DNA from: Glycomyces sp. TRM65418
Lineage (GTDB): Bacteria; Actinomycetota; Actinomycetes; Mycobacteriales; Micromonosporaceae
Reading direction: 5' to 3'
NCBI RefSeq assembly: GCF_019710475.1
Contig: NZ_JAJFAX010000001.1
Span: 186,001 to 250,000 of the forward strand
DNA: 64,000 nucleotides
Part shown: piece by piece, positions 7,281-15,725 of the stretch
How positions within the stretch are numbered: the stretch's first letter is position 1
Layout: every line of letters starts with the position of its first letter
Program-made: the position numbers and the translations under genes
Notes under the pieces: generated by a model
What the model was told of the DNA's origin: nothing
Seen by the model: the letters and a program-made list of their open reading frames with translations, nothing else
The model's database searches: none

Positions 7281-8744
7281 TCAGGCGAGTCGCCATTGCT
7301 GAGCGGCGTTGTTCAGGCAGGTCCACTGCCGGACTTCGGCGCCGGGCTCGGTCCCCCAGTTGTAGTCGTCCAGGCACAGGCCGCTGTGCCGGTTGACGAG
7401 GTTGACGTAGCCGCCGCCGGCGTCGACCACCCGCCACTGCTGCACGGCCTGGTTGTTGCAGGTCCACTGCCGGACTTCGGCTCCCGGCTCCGTCCCGAAG
7501 TTGTAGTCGTCGAGGCAGAGGCCGCTGTAGAGGTTGTGGATCGCGACGTAGCCGTTGCCGAGGTCGCCCAGGTACCAGTCCTGGACGGCGTAGTCGTTGC
7601 ACGTCCACTGCCGGACTTCGGCGCCGGGCTCGGTCCCCCAGTTGTAGTCGTCCAGGCAGAGGTTGCTGTGGCGGTTGCGGATCGCCACCGGCGCGATGTT
7701 CCGCTCGCCCGAGGGGCCCTGCAGGACGGTCGTGGTGGAGACCGGGACGCCGAGGTTCGGCGTGCCGTCGGCGTTCCAGGAGATCTTCTGCACCCTGGTC
7801 GTACGGGTCCTCCCGCAGCCGTCGGACGCCGAATCGTTGGCGTGGTAGGCGATCCAGGTCTCCGTGCCGTCCGGTGAGGTGAAGAACGAGTGGTGGGCGG
7901 GACCGTAGACGCCGGCGGCGTCATTGCGCTGGAAGATCGGGTCGGAGTACTTCGTCCACGAGCTCGCCTGGAGCGGATTGCTCCCGGTGTACTCGAGCAT
8001 CCCGATCTTGTAGTTCGGTCCATTGCAGTGGCTGGCCGAGTACGTCAGGAACGTGCGGCCGCCCCGCTGGAGGGCGAACGAGCCTTCGTTGACCGCTCCG
8101 TCCTGACGCTCCCATGACAGGGTCGGCGCCGAGATGCGGGTGCCGTGGGCGCTCGCGGTCCAGGGGTTGGACATGGGCGCGATGTACAGCGACTGCAGAC
8201 CGTCGCCGGCGAAGGCCGAGAAGGTCATGTAGAGGTTGCCGTTCAGCCGCAACGGGGCCGCGTCGATCGCCCAGCCCTGGTCGGGCATCAAGTCCAGGAT
8301 GCCGAGCTTCGTGTAGGGGCCCATCGGGTCGGATCCGGCGCTCTGGGCGACGTGGGTGCGGCGGGCGGCGCAGCACTGCTCGACCGAGTAGTACAGGTAC
8401 CAGCGCCCGTCGATCAGCTCCAGATGCGGCGCCCACATGGTGTCGCCGCCGGTCTCCACCACCACCTGCTCGGGCGCGGTCTTCAGACCGGCGATGGTCG
8501 CCGACTTGCGCATGACCACTTGGGACGACCAGGTCGTCGCGACGTAGTAGTAGAACCCCTCGTGCTGGACGAGGGTCGGGTCGGCGCTGTTGGGCACGTC
8601 CACCACCGGGTTGGTGAAGGAGGAGCCCGGGGCCGCTTCAGCGCGGTCGGCGTCACCGAGGACGTGGGCGGACACGGCGAGGATCGTGACCGCGATGAGC
8701 ACCAATGCTCTTCGCAGAGCCGTTCGCGGATGGGAAGTGGGCAT
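7281..8744 (-). CDS. Secreted GH43 family glycosidase with ricin-type beta-trefoil (CBM13) domain
   Basis: This 487-residue protein has a signal peptide (residues 1-37; basic start, hydrophobic LVLIAVTILAVSAHVLG, cleavage near AEA-APG). A five-bladed GH43 catalytic domain spans about 40-340: the general base Asp is in NSADPTLVQHEGFYYY, the pKa-modulating Asp in GWAIDAAPLRLNGNLY and the acid Glu in VNEGSFALQRGGRTF. Residues 350-487 are three ricin-B repeats, each with GLCLDDYN or NLCLDDYN and a Q-x-W. It is probably an exported arabinan- or xylan-active enzyme. AGGAG lies 5-6 bases before the ATG at 8744, which decides against the ATG at 8789. The promoter carries a palindromic operator. Confidence 0.9.
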   Translation of the reverse strand: MPTSHPRTALRRALVLIAVTILAVSAHVLGDADRAEAAPGSSFTNPVVDVPNSADPTLVQHEGFYYYVATTWSSQVVMRKSATIAGLKTAPEQVVVETGGDTMWAPHLELIDGRWYLYYSVEQCCAARRTHVAQSAGSDPMGPYTKLGILDLMPDQGWAIDAAPLRLNGNLYMTFSAFAGDGLQSLYIAPMSNPWTASAHGTRISAPTLSWERQDGAVNEGSFALQRGGRTFLTYSASHCNGPNYKIGMLEYTGSNPLQASSWTKYSDPIFQRNDAAGVYGPAHHSFFTSPDGTETWIAYHANDSASDGCGRTRTTRVQKISWNADGTPNLGVPVSTTTVLQGPSGERNIAPVAIRNRHSNLCLDDYNWGTEPGAEVRQWTCNDYAVQDWYLGDLGNGYVAIHNLYSGLCLDDYNFGTEPGAEVRQWTCNNQAVQQWRVVDAGGGYVNLVNRHSGLCLDDYNWGTEPGAEVRQWTCLNNAAQQWRLA

Positions 8745-9125
8745 GAAGACTCCTGGCATGAGGGTGGATGCCGCGCATGCACGCGGCACAGGACCCCAGT
8801 GGCCACCAGGTGATGTTCACGATAACAATACTGACGACAGCGGTCAACCCATCGAGATGCATAGATCTGAATTGAGTCGGACCTGAGGTCGGGCGGCCCA
8901 TTCCAGTGGCGCAACCGAATGCCGGACGCATCGCAGGGGAATCGATTCTGTAGGAGAACGCTTACCTCTACTGCATTTCCGCAAGGGAGGGTCGCCGCCC
9001 CGCCGGCGGCCGCCCCGCGGGGGAGTCGGCGCGCCGACGCGGCACCTCCGCGCCTCTGCGCATGGGGACTGCGCCGAGGGGGGCCCGGGGTGTCGTGCGG
9101 GAATCGGCCCGGGAGCCGGATCGGT
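8745..9125. other. Intergenic region upstream of the GH43 gene
   Basis: This 381-base gap holds the GH43 promoter and operator at 8814-8847, and beyond that the 3' flank of the DHFR-like gene. A perfect GTCGGCGCGCCGAC palindrome near 9022-9035 has no loop and is not a convincing terminator. No gene was found here. Confidence 0.5.
8814..8847 (-). promoter_or_regulatory. GH43 promoter overlapped by a LacI-type operator
   Basis: On the minus strand a -35 TTGACC (8847-8842) and a -10 TATCGT (8824-8819) are separated by exactly 17 bases. The -10 lies inside an imperfect palindrome TGTTATCGTGAACA (8827-8814), with ten of fourteen positions symmetric and a central CG typical of LacI-family operators. 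Binding there would block the -10. The cognate regulator is unknown; the LacI gene at 20.4 kb is one candidate. Confidence 0.55.
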
Positions 9126-9758
9126 TCAGGCGGGGGCGCGGGTGAAGGTCACGTGCGTGACGCCGCTCGGCGACGAGGTGGCCTCGACCTGGAACTGCCG
9201 CTCCAGGCCTTCGAGCCCGTCCCAGAGGCGCACGCCCCGGCCGAGCACGATCGGCACCACGGCGAGGTGCATGTAGTCGATGAGCCCCGCGGCCAGGAAT
9301 TCGCGGAGCATGGTGGCACCGCCGCCGATGCGGACGTCCAGACCGCCTGCGGCCTCGCGGGCGGCCTCGAGCGCCTCGGCGGGCGAGGCGTCGATGAAGT
9401 GGAACGTCGTGCCGCCCTCCATCTCGATCGACGGGCGGACGTGATGGGTCAGGACGAACACCGGCGTGTGGAACGGCGGGTTCTCGCCCCAGGGGCCCTG
9501 CCATTCGGGGTCCTCGTGCCAGCCGGGGTAGCCGAACTTCCCGGACCCCATGATCTCGGCGCCGATGCCCGGGCCGTACTGCCGGACGAACACGTCGTCG
9601 ACGCCGCCGCTGCCGCCGGGCTCCCACGACCGCGTGGCGGCCATCCATTCGTGCAGCCGCTCCCCCGCGTGGCCGAAGAAGGCGTCGCGGCTGACGCCCT
9701 CGCCGGTGCCGAAGCCGTCCAGCGAAATCGCGAAATTGTGGACACGGGCGAGCGACAT
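9126..9758 (-). CDS. Dihydrofolate reductase family protein (RibD C-terminal-like)
   Basis: This 210-residue protein matches the DHFR/RibD C-terminal fold: RVHNFAISLDGFGTGEGVSR at the start, PVFVLTHHVRPSIEMEGGTT in the middle, then the NADPH-binding-like GGLDVRIGGGATMLREFLAA and LAVVPIVLGRGVRLWDGLEG. These proteins are cytoplasmic reductases of mostly unknown substrate and are not the folate enzyme itself. AAGGAG lies about eight bases before the ATG at 9758, so the longer open frame to 9818 is not used. The gene is divergent from the PadR-GyrI gene. Confidence 0.87.
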   Translation of the reverse strand: MSLARVHNFAISLDGFGTGEGVSRDAFFGHAGERLHEWMAATRSWEPGGSGGVDDVFVRQYGPGIGAEIMGSGKFGYPGWHEDPEWQGPWGENPPFHTPVFVLTHHVRPSIEMEGGTTFHFIDASPAEALEAAREAAGGLDVRIGGGATMLREFLAAGLIDYMHLAVVPIVLGRGVRLWDGLEGLERQFQVEATSSPSGVTHVTFTRAPA

Positions 9759-9860
9759 GGACGGAACTCCTTCGTTCGGGGTGGAACCTCTTCCAGCATC
9801 ATGCCCGTTCGGGGCCATGAGGTCCAGTGCCGTGAAGGCCGCCGGATCCGCAACGGTATT

Positions 9861-9878
9861 CCAGTGCTAGAATACTGG
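9861..9878 (+). promoter_or_regulatory. PadR-type operator overlapping the -10 of the PadR-GyrI gene
   Basis: CCAGTGCTAGAATACTGG is an inverted repeat (CCAGT and ACTGG arms, eight-base spacer) that contains the -10 TAGAAT at 9868-9873 and ends one base before the ATG at 9880. PadR repressors often bind ATGT- or ACTGG-type dyads at their own promoters, so autoregulation is the likely role. The mRNA appears to be leaderless. Confidence 0.6.
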
Positions 9879-9879
9879 G

Positions 9880-11031
9880 ATGACCGCAGCGCTGACCGAG
9901 GGCGAGTTGACGGTGCTCGGGCTGCTCGTCGAACGGCCCCGCCACGGGTACGAGTTGGAACGGGTCGTCGAGGAGCGGGGCATGCGCGCCTGGACGGCAC
10001 TCGGGTTCTCGTCGATCTACTACGTGCTCGACAAGCTGGCCGGGCGCGGCCTGATCGAGCCGACCGGCGCCCCCGCGTCGAAGAAGGCGCGGGTCGTGTT
10101 CCGGCCGACGGCCGAGGGCGTGGACGCGTGCGCCGCCGCCACCCGGGACGCGCTCGCGGCGCCGACGCCGCTGCGGGGACGCGTGCTCATCGCGATGGCC
10201 AACAGTCCCGGTCTGCCCGACGCCGAGGTGGCGGCCGGACTCGCCCAGCGCCTCGAGGCGTTGCGGGAGCGGCTCGCCGAGGTCCGGGCGGCGCGTGCCG
10301 CGCAGGAGCCCCTGCCGGCCGCCGCCGCCGCGATCTTCGACTACAGCGAGGCCATGCTGACGACCGACCTCAGCTGGACCGAGACCACCCTGGCCGCATT
10401 CACCGAGGAGACCGCCATGCCCAAGTACGACGTCAAGAAGGCCCACAAGGAGCTGTACGCGCCGAGTGCGAAGGCGTTCACCGTGGTCGAAGTGCCCGAG
10501 CTGCACTACATCGCGATCGACGGCCACGGCGACCCGAACACCTCCTCCGCGTACGCCGACGCGGTCGAAGCGCTCTACGGCGTGGCGTACACGTTGAAGT
10601 TCGCGAGCAAGGCACTCGGCGAGGACTTCGTGGTCGGCCCGATGGAGGGGCTGTGGCGGGCCGACGACCCCGCCGCGTTCCTCGCGCGGCGCAAGGACGA
10701 ATGGGAGTGGACCATGATGATCAACCGTCCGGACTGGATCACCGAGGACATGGTCCACGCCGCCGTCGACCGCGTCGCGCAGCGGCGGCGCACCGACGCG
10801 CTCGACGCGCTCCGGATGCTCACCCTCGACGAGGGCGCCTGCGTCCAGATCCTCCACATCGGCTCGTACGACGACGAGACGCCCACATTGGAGCGCCTCC
10901 ACCGCGAGTACATGCCCGAGCACGGCCTCGCCTTCAACGGCGACCACCACGAGATCTACCTCAGCGACGCGCGCCGGACCGCGCCCGCCAAGCTCAGGAC
11001 GATCCTCAGGCAGCCGGTCAAGGCCGCGTAG
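9880..11031 (+). CDS. PadR-type regulator fused to a GyrI-like small-molecule-binding domain
   Basis: The 383-residue protein starts with a PadR winged helix (TEGELTVLGLLVERPRHGYE; SSIYYVLDKLAGRGLIEPTG) and its helical C-terminal dimerisation region to about residue 178. A GyrI-like domain follows from residue 180 (MPKYDVKKAHKELYAPSAKA; PELHYIAIDGHGDPNTSSAY; CVQILHIGSYDDETPTLERL). The GyrI-like part normally occurs as a separate protein starting MPKYDVKKA, and an ATG at exactly that point (10417) is preceded by GAGGAG, so a shorter product may also be made. It is probably a drug- or metabolite-responsive regulator. The gene is divergent from the DHFR-like reductase, a possible target. Confidence 0.87.
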   Translation: MTAALTEGELTVLGLLVERPRHGYELERVVEERGMRAWTALGFSSIYYVLDKLAGRGLIEPTGAPASKKARVVFRPTAEGVDACAAATRDALAAPTPLRGRVLIAMANSPGLPDAEVAAGLAQRLEALRERLAEVRAARAAQEPLPAAAAAIFDYSEAMLTTDLSWTETTLAAFTEETAMPKYDVKKAHKELYAPSAKAFTVVEVPELHYIAIDGHGDPNTSSAYADAVEALYGVAYTLKFASKALGEDFVVGPMEGLWRADDPAAFLARRKDEWEWTMMINRPDWITEDMVHAAVDRVAQRRRTDALDALRMLTLDEGACVQILHIGSYDDETPTLERLHREYMPEHGLAFNGDHHEIYLSDARRTAPAKLRTILRQPVKAA

Positions 11032-11040
11032 GCCTCGCGG

Positions 11041-11982
11041 CTATGCGGCCGCCCGGCTCCGTTCGGCGGCGGTCCGCCGTTCCCTGAGGGCGACCTCCTC
11101 GCGGATCGCCGCGAGGCCGCGGGCGATGGCGGGCTGCTCGGCGCTGCCGCGGCGCACCACGGTGAACAGGCGCCGGATCGGAATCGGGTGGCCGTGGATC
11201 GGCACGCGCACCACGGCGTGCTCGGCCGGGATCGGCACGAGACGCGAGTACAGGCCCACGCCGAAACCGGTGCACACCAGCCCGGACATGCTGGTCCAGT
11301 AGTCGGCGTGGTGGGTGAAGTCGGGCGAGAAGCCGGCCGCCGCGGCCGAGCTGAGGAACAGCTGATGCTGGTCGACGCAGGCGGCCATGCTGATCCACTC
11401 CTCATCGGCCGCCTCGGCCAGTTCCACGCTCTCGCGGCCGGCCAGGCGGTGGTCGACCGGCACCAGCAGGTCCTCGATGTCGTCCATCAGGAGCTGCTGG
11501 TCGAACCGCTGGTCCGCGGGCGGCGGCGTGGTGTCGGTGGGGGTGATGACGGCGATGTCGGCGTCGCCGGACTCCAGCATGCGGAACGCGTCGTTCACCT
11601 CGACCGCGGCCAGGTGCATCCGCACGCCCGGATTCGCCTCGCGCAGCTTCTTGGCCGCCGGGGCCACGAAGGCCGAGATGGCGCTGGATATGCCGCAGAA
11701 GCGCAGGGTGCCGATCTGGCCGTCCGCGAGCGCGGCGAGGTCCACTTTGGCTCGTTCCCATTGCGCGTACAGCACGTCGGCGTGCTCCAGCAGGAGCTCC
11801 GCGGCCGGGGTGAGCCGGACGCGGCGGCCGTTCGGCTCCAGCAGCCGGACGCCGGTCTCGTGGGCGAGCTGTTTGAGCTGCTGCGACACGGTGGAGGGCG
11901 TGAGGTGCAGCGCGAGGGCGGTGGCCGTGACGGTGCCGTGCGAGCGCAGGACTCGCAGGGCTTGCAACTTCGGATCGATCAT
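11041..11982 (-). CDS. LysR family transcriptional regulator
   Basis: This 313-residue protein has an N-terminal winged helix-turn-helix (ALRVLRSHGTVTATALALHL then TPSTVSQQLKQLAHETGVRL) and a periplasmic-binding-type effector domain from about residue 85 (IGTLRFCGISSAISAFVAPA; ESGDADIAVITPTD; VCTGFGVGLYSRLVPIP), the full LysR layout. The ATG at 11982 fits the family start; a TTG five codons upstream is also possible. It is convergent with the PadR-GyrI gene (nine bases apart) and divergent from a small cysteine-rich protein gene, which may be its target. Confidence 0.88.
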   Translation of the reverse strand: MIDPKLQALRVLRSHGTVTATALALHLTPSTVSQQLKQLAHETGVRLLEPNGRRVRLTPAAELLLEHADVLYAQWERAKVDLAALADGQIGTLRFCGISSAISAFVAPAAKKLREANPGVRMHLAAVEVNDAFRMLESGDADIAVITPTDTTPPPADQRFDQQLLMDDIEDLLVPVDHRLAGRESVELAEAADEEWISMAACVDQHQLFLSSAAAAGFSPDFTHHADYWTSMSGLVCTGFGVGLYSRLVPIPAEHAVVRVPIHGHPIPIRRLFTVVRRGSAEQPAIARGLAAIREEVALRERRTAAERSRAAA

Positions 11983-12053
11983 TCGGATAACCCACAAGGT
12001 CCGGTACGAAAACTTCCGTTGTTCCCGGACGATACCAGGCGAAGACTGGTCGT

Positions 12054-12278
12054 ATGACCAACGAAGAGCACCTCGACGACCACGGTTGCCCGATCTGCGA
12101 GCTTCGCATGACCGAGGCCCTCACCGTGGTGTCGCGCCACCGGACCTCCACGGGCACCGTGACCTACGCCCGATGCGAGTGCGGACGGCTGTCCATGTGG
12201 TCCGAGCCGGCCGCGTTCGTCCAGGCACCGCCGCAGCTGCGGGCGCTGGCCCGGGGGCCGGTCGCCCGCAGCCGTTGA
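12054..12278 (+). CDS. Small cysteine-rich (zinc-ribbon-like) hypothetical protein
   Basis: This 74-residue protein carries CPIC near residues 12-15 and CEC at about 42-44 (YARCECGRLSMW), a pattern that could bind zinc. It resembles small uncharacterised actinobacterial proteins. It is transcribed divergently from the LysR gene, with 71 bases between the starts, which supports a real gene and possible LysR control. AAGACT lies six bases before the ATG, so the start may be leaderless, though this -10 is weak. Function is unknown. Confidence 0.6.
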   Translation: MTNEEHLDDHGCPICELRMTEALTVVSRHRTSTGTVTYARCECGRLSMWSEPAAFVQAPPQLRALARGPVARSR

Positions 12279-12413
12279 GCCCCCTGCGGGCGGTGCCGGG
12301 AGCGACCGTCCGACTGCGGCGCGCGTCTCATGTGACGTGTTGTTCACGCTCGTGCATTAAGGTGGATCCCGTCACATGCGGACGATTCGTGTTTTCGGTG
12401 ATCGGAGCGACGG

Positions 12414-14210
12414 TTGCGCGCTGGGCAGGTTGTGGGCGATCGGTACAGGTTGGAAGAGCGCCTCGGTTCGGGGAGCCAGGGACAGGTGTGGCGGGCGGCC
12501 GATCTGCGGCTGAGCGAACGGCCCGTGGCGCTCAAACGCGCGCTCAGCGGCGGTGACGCGGCCGCGGCGGCGAAGGTCCGCCGCGAGGCCGAAGTGCTCG
12601 CGAACATCAACCACCCCAACGTCGTCACGGTCTACGACGCCGTCGAGGAGGACGACGACTGGTGGGTCGTCATGGAGTTCGTGAACGGGCAGACCCTCGC
12701 GCAGCTGGGAACCGTGGCCGCCGGGGAGGCGGCCCGCTACGGGGCGCAGCTCGCCGGAGGACTGGAGGCCGTGCACGCCAACGGGATCCTCCACCGGGAC
12801 ATCAAGCCCGCGAACGTCATGGTCACCGACACCGGCCACGCGAAACTCGCCGACTTCGGCATCGCGCGGCAGGTGCACGCCGAGCCGACCCTCACCGGGA
12901 CCGGCGCGGTCACCGGGACGCCCGGCTACGTCGCCCCCGAGGTCGTCAAGGGCGGCAGGTTCACCCCCGCGGCCGACGTGTTCTCCTTGGGCGCCACGCT
13001 CTTCCACCTCATCGAGGGCACCTCGCCGTTCGGCGAGGGGAACGCGCACGCGCTGCTGTGGCGGACCGCGCAAGGCCGGCGCCTGGAGCCCGAGCGGGCC
13101 GGCGATCTGGCCCCGGTGCTCGACCGACTGCTCCAGGCCGACCCGAAGCGGCGCATCAAGGTCGAGGAGGCGCGCCTCGCCCTCGGCGAGTTGAGCGGCG
13201 AGCCCACGATCGGCGCGCGCCGCCGGCGGGTCACGAGGCGGCGGTGGATCGGGGCGGGCGCCGCCGCGGCGGCGCTCGTGGTGCTGATGGCGGCCGCCTG
13301 GCCCGTGCTGGGGCCCGGTGACGACGGCGGGGCGGGGAACGGATCGCCCGCGTGGGCGGGCGTGGACCTCATCGGCGAGGAGACCACCGCCGATCCCTGT
13401 GCGCTGCTGGACGTCGAGGCGCTGGCCGCCTTGGGCGAGACCCGGCTCGACACCGACAAGGGCGACCCGGCCCAGTGCAACGCCGTCGTCTACCACTCCG
13501 AAAAGGGCTTCCTCGACGTCGAGCTGTACTTCTACTCCAGCGACGGCGAACCGCCGCCGGGCGAGGCGACCATGGTCGGATCGATCGGCGTCATCCGGTA
13601 CGAAGGCGACCACGACCGGTGCGGGCGGCAGCTGGTCCTGCCCGACGGGGACCACTTCGTCACCGTGAACGCCCGGCAGGACACCAGCGGCGAGTGGGAC
13701 CTGTGCGCGGCGGCGGACGTGGCCGCCGACGGCGCGGTCGCGGTGCTGAACCAGGGGCGGGTGCCCCGGCGCGAGGAGGAGCTGGACGCCGATTCGCTGT
13801 TCCGGCTCGACGCGTGCGAGCTCCTCGACAGTGAAGGGCTCGAACGGTTCCCCGGGGTCGACGCGCACCATCCGCTGGAGCGATTCGGCGGGTGGAAATG
13901 CAAGTGGTACAGCACCACCAGCGACAGCGAGCTGCAGCTGGTCCTCGACCGCTCCGACCCGCCGAGCGCCGACGACGGCGAGCCGATCGAACTCGCCGGG
14001 AGGGACGCGATCATCCGGGGCGAGCACTGGGAAGCGCAATCGTGCATGGTCAGCGTCGTCCACCGCCACTACGCCGGCCCTGACGACGACGGAACCACCA
14101 CGACCGAGTACCTCCACGTCATCGTCGCCGGCGAGGACCCCCTGGAGGAGCTGTGCGACCTCGCGGTGACCATGGCCGAGCCCGCGGCGGCGGCACTGCC
14201 GCCGGTCTAG
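12414..14210 (+). CDS. Transmembrane serine/threonine protein kinase
   Basis: The 598-residue PknB-type kinase starts at TTG 12414 with GGAG about six bases upstream. Kinase motifs are complete: glycine loop LGSGSQGQV (17-25), Lys41 in ALKRAL, HRDIKPAN at 127-134 with catalytic Asp129, and DFG from Asp147. The kinase domain ends near 265, an Arg-rich stretch follows, and one membrane helix lies at about 282-303 (AAAAALVVLMAAAWPVL). The outside part (about 320-598) holds two similar modules, each starting with a Cys-containing DPCALLDVEALAAL or LDACELLDSEGLERF, reminiscent of DUF3558-type sensor domains. There are no PASTA repeats. It presumably phosphorylates cytoplasmic targets, the adjacent FHA protein being a natural candidate. 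Confidence 0.93.
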   Translation: MRAGQVVGDRYRLEERLGSGSQGQVWRAADLRLSERPVALKRALSGGDAAAAAKVRREAEVLANINHPNVVTVYDAVEEDDDWWVVMEFVNGQTLAQLGTVAAGEAARYGAQLAGGLEAVHANGILHRDIKPANVMVTDTGHAKLADFGIARQVHAEPTLTGTGAVTGTPGYVAPEVVKGGRFTPAADVFSLGATLFHLIEGTSPFGEGNAHALLWRTAQGRRLEPERAGDLAPVLDRLLQADPKRRIKVEEARLALGELSGEPTIGARRRRVTRRRWIGAGAAAAALVVLMAAAWPVLGPGDDGGAGNGSPAWAGVDLIGEETTADPCALLDVEALAALGETRLDTDKGDPAQCNAVVYHSEKGFLDVELYFYSSDGEPPPGEATMVGSIGVIRYEGDHDRCGRQLVLPDGDHFVTVNARQDTSGEWDLCAAADVAADGAVAVLNQGRVPRREEELDADSLFRLDACELLDSEGLERFPGVDAHHPLERFGGWKCKWYSTTSDSELQLVLDRSDPPSADDGEPIELAGRDAIIRGEHWEAQSCMVSVVHRHYAGPDDDGTTTTEYLHVIVAGEDPLEELCDLAVTMAEPAAAALPPV

Positions 14211-14447
14211 GCCCCGTCCCCGCCGACGCGGCGAGTCCGAAGACGATCGCCCCGCGCCGCGGGCGTCAGCGGCGGCGCCTTCCGGACCGGCGGAGGCGCG
14301 CGTTGCGGCGGTGTCCACCGGCCGGTGCGATCCGTTGCCGCGCATGGGCCGCTCACCGATTCGGGCACTGCAGCGGTGATACGCCGCGCGGTTCGGGAGT
14401 GGTCCCGGAGCGGGCGTGCATGCTAGGACGCAGGAAAGGAGGTCGGC

Positions 14448-15242
14448 ATGACCGACATCTCGCAGGTCGAGGGGCTGGAGCCGCTGGCGGCGAACCACGC
14501 CAGCCTCGCGTTCGGCGTCCCCGAGTCCGTGCCCGGCACGATCTTCGCCCTATCGGTGTCCGGCGGCGTCCGCTTCCGGCCCAAGGAAGCACGCGTGGTC
14601 CTCTTCGGACGCAACCGCCCCGAGGTCCACGTCTGCGTCGGCGAAGACGACCGACGCGTCAGCCGCAGCCACGGCCGCCTCGCCCGCCGCGGCGACCACT
14701 GGTGGCTCGCCAACACCGGGCACCTGCCGCTCCAGCTGCCCGGCTCGCGGATGCTGTTCCCCGAGGACGAGGCGTTCCCGCTCCAGACCGGGTACACGCC
14801 GGTGTTCATCAGCGGCACCGCCCGCCGGCGGCACCTGGTGGAGCTGTACGTCGCGGGCGTGGACGGGCGGCTGCCGACGCCCGCGCCGGAGGCGGCCACG
14901 CTGAAGGACCGCCCCTGGAAGCTCGACGCCGACGAGCGGCTCGCGCTCGTGTGCCTGGCCCAGCGGTACCTCCTGCACGACGCCTACCCGCAGCCGGTCT
15001 CCTGGAAGCAGGTCGCCACCGAACTCGCGGAGCTGCGCCCGGACGAGGGGTGGCGGCCGAAGAAGGCCGAGCACCTGATCTCCGGCGTGCGCCGACGCCT
15101 GTCCTCCGCCGGAGTCCCCGGCCTGACGCGCGAGGAGGTCGGCGAACCGGTCGGCAACATGCTCAACCACAACCTCGTCACCGAGCTGCTGCGCACCCGC
15201 ACCCTCGTGCCGCCGGATCTGCTCATGCTGGGCGCCGACTGA
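14448..15242 (+). CDS. FHA domain protein
   Basis: The 264-residue protein has an FHA phosphothreonine-binding domain at about residues 42-110: VVLFGRNRPEVHVCVGEDD, then the conserved VSRSHGRLARRGDHWWLANT. The C-terminal half (about 155-260) is helical with a possible winged-helix region (LDADERLALVCLAQRYLLHD; KKAEHLISGVRRRLSSAG). AAAGGAGG precedes the ATG. It lies 237 bases downstream of the kinase on the same strand, so it is probably a phospho-dependent partner of that kinase. No catalytic motif is seen. Confidence 0.85.
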   Translation: MTDISQVEGLEPLAANHASLAFGVPESVPGTIFALSVSGGVRFRPKEARVVLFGRNRPEVHVCVGEDDRRVSRSHGRLARRGDHWWLANTGHLPLQLPGSRMLFPEDEAFPLQTGYTPVFISGTARRRHLVELYVAGVDGRLPTPAPEAATLKDRPWKLDADERLALVCLAQRYLLHDAYPQPVSWKQVATELAELRPDEGWRPKKAEHLISGVRRRLSSAGVPGLTREEVGEPVGNMLNHNLVTELLRTRTLVPPDLLMLGAD

Positions 15243-15292
15243 GGGGCCGGACCGGCGGCACCGCCTCACGGTGCGGGGAAGCACGGCGGTCC

Positions 15293-15673
15293 ATGTGGCT
15301 CGCAGTTCAGTTCGCGGCCGCGCTCGCCGGCCTCCTGCACGTGCGCCTCCGGGTCATGGAGACGCTGCGCTTCGACGACCCGAAGGCGCACCGCGGGGTG
15401 TTCCGGGTCGCGAGCGCCGACGTGGAGCGCGTCCGGAGCCGGGCGTTCAATCAGAGGGCCGGTACACCCTGTTCCCGGTGATCGGGGCGCTCGTCGGGGT
15501 CGCGGTGGTGCGGTTCGAGCAGGCGGTCGGCTGGACGCTGATCCGGTTCGCGCGCGGCTCGATGCCGGGGCGGCGCTGGTGCTCGTGGCGAAGGACCGTT
15601 CGATGGCCCGGCGGCGCTCGAGCAGGGCCTGTTCCCGGTGCCGGCGCTGCTTTTCGCGCTCACGCAGCGGTGA
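15293..15673 (+). pseudogene. DUF1304 membrane protein pseudogene (three frameshifts)
   Basis: The pieces of one DUF1304 protein can be read in order across changing frames. Frame 1 from the ATG at 15293 gives HVRLRVMETLRFDDPKAHRG and VFRVASADVERVRSRAFNQ. A second frame gives YTLFPVIGALVGVAVVRFEQ. A third, from 15573, gives ALVLVAKDRSMAR. A fourth, from 15614, gives ALEQGLFPVPALLFALTQR and stops at 15673. Every change is a net -1 shift. Intact members are about 120 residues with four membrane helices and unknown function. Three independent shifts argue for decay rather than a single sequencing error. Confidence 0.85.
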
Positions 15674-15725
15674 TCGGTTGATAGGCTGGCGTCCCCATCG
15701 GGACGCCGGATGAGCGGAGGTCGAC

